From Erythrobacter aurantius (GTDB lineage: Bacteria; Pseudomonadota; Alphaproteobacteria; Sphingomonadales; Sphingomonadaceae), in assembly GCF_023823125.1 (NCBI RefSeq), contig NZ_CP090949.1, forward strand, positions 1,450,001-1,514,000: a stretch of DNA of 64,000 bases. The letters are read 5' to 3'. Under the pieces are notes generated by a model that did not search any database, was not told where the DNA came from, and saw only the letters and a list, made by a program, of their open reading frames with translations. Below, piece after piece: positions 61,392 to 64,000 of this stretch. How positions within the stretch are numbered: the stretch's first letter is position 1; each line of letters begins with the position of its first letter. Made by a program: the position numbers and the translations under genes.

Positions 61392-62797
61392 TTCTCCGTC
61401 CCGGTTTCGCGTGCGAGGCGTTCGCGCGCCTGGGCCACGCGCTGCCTTACCTGATCGGGCGCGGTGCCGCCATAGGAAGCGCGCGCGGCCACCGACGCGT
61501 CGATCGAGAGCGCGCCGAACACGCTTTCATTGATGCGCGGGTCAATCGCCTGCAAATCGGCCAGCGCCAGCTCCTCAAGCGAGCAGCCCTTGGCATCGGC
61601 CAGCTTCACCGCTTCGCCAGTGATGTGGTGCGCTTCGCGGAAAGGAATGTCGGCGGCGCGCACCAGCCAGTCGGCAAGGTCGGTCGCGGTTGCGTGGCCG
61701 GCCTGCGCAGCAGCGCGCATCCGCTCAGCCTTGAATGTGGTCTCGGCGATCATCCCCGTCATCGCGGCGAGCGACAGGTCGAACAGGCCGGCGGCTTCGA
61801 ACACCGGAGGCTTGTCGTCCTGCATGTCCTTTGAATAGGCGAGCGGCAGGCCCTTCATCGTGATCATCAGCGAAGTCGCTGCTCCGATGATCCGGCCTGA
61901 ATGCCCGCGCACCAGCTCCGCCGCGTCGGGATTGCGCTTTTGCGGCATGATCGAGGAGCCGGTGGAAAGGCTGTCAGGCAAGGATGCAAAGCCGAAGGGC
62001 TGGCTGGCCCACAGGATCAGTTCCTCCGCCAGACGTGACAGGTGGATCGCGCATTGGCTTGCCGCCATCAGGTAGTCGAGCGCGAAATCGCGGTCTGACA
62101 CGGCGTCGAGTGAATTGCGCGTAGGCTCCCGGAAATCGAGCGCGCTTGCGGTCGCCTGACGGTCCAGCGGGAAGCCTGTCCCCGCAAGCGCGGCGGAGCC
62201 GAGCGGGCATTCGTTCAACCGATCCTGCGCCGCGGAAAAGCGCGAAGCGTCGCGGGTCAGCATCTCGAAATAGGCCATCAGGTGATGACCCAGCGTCACC
62301 GGCTGAGCGGTCTGCAAATGGGTGAAGCCGGGCATGATCGTGGCGGCGTGTTCATCCGCACGTTCGACCAGCGCGGCCTGAAGCGCGGCAATTCCGGCGA
62401 GCGCACGGGCATTCGCGGCGCACACCCACAGCTTGAAATCGGTCGCCACCTGATCGTTGCGGCTGCGCGCGGTGTGCAGCCGCCCGGCGACCGGGCCGAT
62501 CAGCTCGGTCAGGCGCGCTTCAACGGTCATGTGGATGTCTTCGAGGTCCCAGTCTTCGGGCACGCCGTCGCGCTCGTATTCCTCGGCGATCCGGTCCAGC
62601 CCGTCGCTGATCGTGGCCGCGTCCGCCGCCGAAACGATCCCTTGCGCGCCCAGCATCGCGACATGCGCCTTGGACGCGCGGATGTCTTCGCGCCACAGCG
62701 CCTTGTCGAACGGGATCGAAGCATTGATCTCGCGCATTATGGCGCTAGGCCCTTCGGCGAACCGCCCGCCCCACATTGAATTTCTGGAGTCGCTCAT
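61388..62797 (-). CDS. argH: Argininosuccinate lyase ArgH
   Basis: Cleaves argininosuccinate to arginine and fumarate. The 469 residues begin [24 protein letters not shown] after seven leading residues, with [17 protein letters not shown], and the superfamily signature [15 protein letters not shown] in the third domain. The chosen ATG shares CATG with the divergent tlpA start; MWGGRF seven codons later is an equally good start. Weak ribosome site in both cases. Confidence 0.96.
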   Translation of the reverse strand: MSDSRNSMWGGRFAEGPSAIMREINASIPFDKALWREDIRASKAHVAMLGAQGIVSAADAATISDGLDRIAEEYERDGVPEDWDLEDIHMTVEARLTELIGPVAGRLHTARSRNDQVATDFKLWVCAANARALAGIAALQAALVERADEHAATIMPGFTHLQTAQPVTLGHHLMAYFEMLTRDASRFSAAQDRLNECPLGSAALAGTGFPLDRQATASALDFREPTRNSLDAVSDRDFALDYLMAASQCAIHLSRLAEELILWASQPFGFASLPDSLSTGSSIMPQKRNPDAAELVRGHSGRIIGAATSLMITMKGLPLAYSKDMQDDKPPVFEAAGLFDLSLAAMTGMIAETTFKAERMRAAAQAGHATATDLADWLVRAADIPFREAHHITGEAVKLADAKGCSLEELALADLQAIDPRINESVFGALSIDASVAARASYGGTAPDQVRQRVAQARERLARETGTEK

Positions 62798-63386
62798 GTC
62801 TCGTTCGATTGCTCTTGCTGCACTTGCGGCTTTCGCCCTTGCGGGCTGCGATAGTGGCGCGGGGGACGCGGCGCAAGAAAGCGCTGCTGTTGATGCGTCA
62901 AGCTCGGCTGCGGTCCCGCCACAATTGCCGGGCCAGATGGTACGCGCCTTTGCCGGGACGCCGCTGCCCGAACTGACCCTTAGCGATCCGGAGGGCAATC
63001 AGCTGGAACTGGCATCGCTCGATCAGCCGGTGCTGGTCAATCTGTGGGCGACGTGGTGCGTGCCGTGCCGGGTGGAAATGCCTGCGCTGGATGCGCTGGC
63101 GGGGCAGATGGAGGGCGAATTGCGGGTGCTCACCATCAGCCAGGACGTGCGCGGGGCAGAGGTGGTTGCGCCGTTCTTTGCCCAGCAGGGGTTCGAGCGG
63201 CTTGAACCCTGGCTCGACCCGGACAACGACATGGCGGTAGAATTCTCCGAAGGTGGCCTGCTTCCGATGTCGATCCTGTTCGACGCCGATGGCAAGGAAA
63301 TCCTGCGGGTCGCGGGCGATTACGAATGGGATAGCGAGGAAGCGATCGCTCAACTGCGCGAGGCGCTGGCCGAAAGCGCTTCGTAA
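62796..63386 (+). CDS. TlpA-like thioredoxin-fold lipoprotein
   Basis: A 196-residue protein with a lipoprotein signal (LAGC, C18) and a Ser/Ala-rich linker. The thioredoxin domain begins near [19 protein letters not shown] and has the redox motif W-C88-V-P-C91-R in [10 protein letters not shown]. These proteins are membrane-bound periplasmic thiol-disulfide reductases, often for cytochrome c or sulfur chemistry. RBS GGAG is 6 bases before the ATG. Divergent from argH with overlapping start codons, and convergent over 37 bases with the monooxygenase gene. Confidence 0.9.
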   Translation: MSRSIALAALAAFALAGCDSGAGDAAQESAAVDASSSAAVPPQLPGQMVRAFAGTPLPELTLSDPEGNQLELASLDQPVLVNLWATWCVPCRVEMPALDALAGQMEGELRVLTISQDVRGAEVVAPFFAQQGFERLEPWLDPDNDMAVEFSEGGLLPMSILFDADGKEILRVAGDYEWDSEEAIAQLREALAESAS

Positions 63387-64000
63387 TCAGGCACGGTCAG
63401 GCCCAGCGGGCCGAGCGGGAAACCGAACAGCCCGCTCATCAATTGCGCCTGTATCCGCGACGTTGGCCAGATCTGCGACAGCGGTGCAAGCAGCCGGTCG
63501 CGTATCGCGGGGTGCCAATCGGTGTCCGACTGGTACAGCGGGGTGAACAGCCGCGTGACCCATTGATACAGCCAGACATGATCGCGCCGCCAGCTGACCG
63601 CGAGGCGCAGCTTTTCATCCAGGGTACGCCCTTCCTCGATCCCGCGCGCAAGGCCCCAGGCGTCGAGCAGCGCCATGTTGGCGCCCTGACCCAGCTGCGG
63701 ACTGGCCGAATGCCAGGCATCGCCAATGGCGATCATGCGCTCCCTTGTCGGAGGGTTCTGTGTGCGGTGGGCGTAGATCGCGAAGGTCAATTGTTCGCGC
63801 CGTTCGATCCGGTCAAGCAGCACGCCGGTGTCGGGCCACAGCGCGCGGACCTGATCCTTCCATTCGTCCAGCGGGGTGTCAGCCCATGCGGCATAATCGG
63901 CGCGCTTCAGCGACCAGAAGAACGCGACTTCGGGGCCGGTTTCGCCCTTGCGCGTCCCGATCGGCAGCACGCCTACCATCTGCGCGGCGCGGCGATACCT
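63350..64000 (-). CDS. FAD-dependent monooxygenase, C-terminal part (truncated at window edge)
   Basis: The reading frame stays open to the window end, so the start and the N-terminal FAD dinucleotide fold are missing. The visible 216 residues include the late FAD motif GDAWHSASPQLGQGANMALLDAWGLARGI, diagnostic of aromatic-ring hydroxylase or UbiH-type monooxygenases. A C-terminal helical region follows. A start at the internal Met near 63979 would remove the FAD domain and is unlikely. Substrate unknown. Its 3' end overlaps tlpA. Confidence 0.85.
   Translation of the reverse strand, partial: RYRRAAQMVGVLPIGTRKGETGPEVAFFWSLKRADYAAWADTPLDEWKDQVRALWPDTGVLLDRIERREQLTFAIYAHRTQNPPTRERMIAIGDAWHSASPQLGQGANMALLDAWGLARGIEEGRTLDEKLRLAVSWRRDHVWLYQWVTRLFTPLYQSDTDWHPAIRDRLLAPLSQIWPTSRIQAQLMSGLFGFPLGPLGLTVPDYEALSASASRS

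Noticed and set aside
63439..63726. Alternative small gene inside the monooxygenase region
   Set aside because: It is out of frame with the conserved GDAWHSASPQLGQGANMALL motif and has no recognisable content.

Overview
The window reads as a chromosome segment of a GC-rich alphaproteobacterium, most likely of the order Sphingomonadales (an Erythrobacter-like lineage). This rests on a complete division and cell-wall (dcw) cluster of alphaproteobacterial type, an FtsZ ending in an alphaproteobacterial [12 protein letters not shown] tail, the serC-serA-hisZ-purA neighbourhood, the DUF2849/DUF934 sulfite-reductase operon and the alphaproteobacterial form of SerC. The genus cannot be fixed from sequence reading alone. 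No insertion sequence, prophage or CRISPR array was seen; the region looks like stable core chromosome with a few lineage-specific secreted or envelope genes. Layout. 0-19 kb: tail of mraZ, then rsmH-ftsL-ftsI-murE-murF-mraY-murD-ftsW-murG-murC-murB-ddl-ftsQ-ftsA-ftsZ, almost all joined by 4-base ATGA stop/start overlaps. It builds lipid II and assembles the divisome. ftsZ has its own 183-base leader with a perfect DnaA box. 19-24 kb: a secreted TPR/SPOR protein, a YbjN protein, proC, a Bax1-inhibitor-like membrane protein, a polyproline lipoprotein and tRNA-Ala. 24-30 kb: a cobalamin riboswitch before a BtuB-like TonB receptor, then obgE, proB and a nucleotide-sugar-epimerase-like gene. 30-38 kb, minus strand: sulfur genes (3-mercaptopyruvate sulfurtransferase, cystathionine beta-lyase, MscS channel, siroheme SUMT, DUF2849, sulfite reductase, DUF934, APS/PAPS reductase) preceded by an unrecognised membrane-anchored protein. 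38.5-43.3 kb: queF and a 1326-residue autotransporter with a two-level repeat structure. 43.3-48.8 kb: tRNA-Thr, a TM2 protein, a conserved unknown, rarA, a PadR regulator with a small membrane protein, and a GT4 glycosyltransferase. 48.9-57.4 kb: serC (with a leader resembling the alphaproteobacterial serC RNA), serA, hisZ, a secreted alpha/beta hydrolase, a secreted protein with four DGDTDLDF modules, and purA. 57.4-64 kb: an L,D-transpeptidase lipoprotein, a winged-helix regulator, a siroheme-synthase N-terminal protein carrying a vestigial SUMT piece, lysA, an LptM-like lipoprotein, argH, a TlpA-like thioredoxin lipoprotein and a truncated FAD monooxygenase. The most interesting points are: a pair of almost identical palindromes upstream of padR and of the TM2 gene, suggesting a small PadR regulon; the DnaA box, GANTC site and TTAA in the ftsZ leader; SD-sequestering and tandem hairpins around serC/serA; the four-module secreted protein; the 513-base super-repeat in the autotransporter; the siroheme synthase with a remnant SUMT domain next to a separate full SUMT elsewhere; and argH/tlpA start codons sharing the same CATG. 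All family assignments are from motif recognition by eye; no database search was run.
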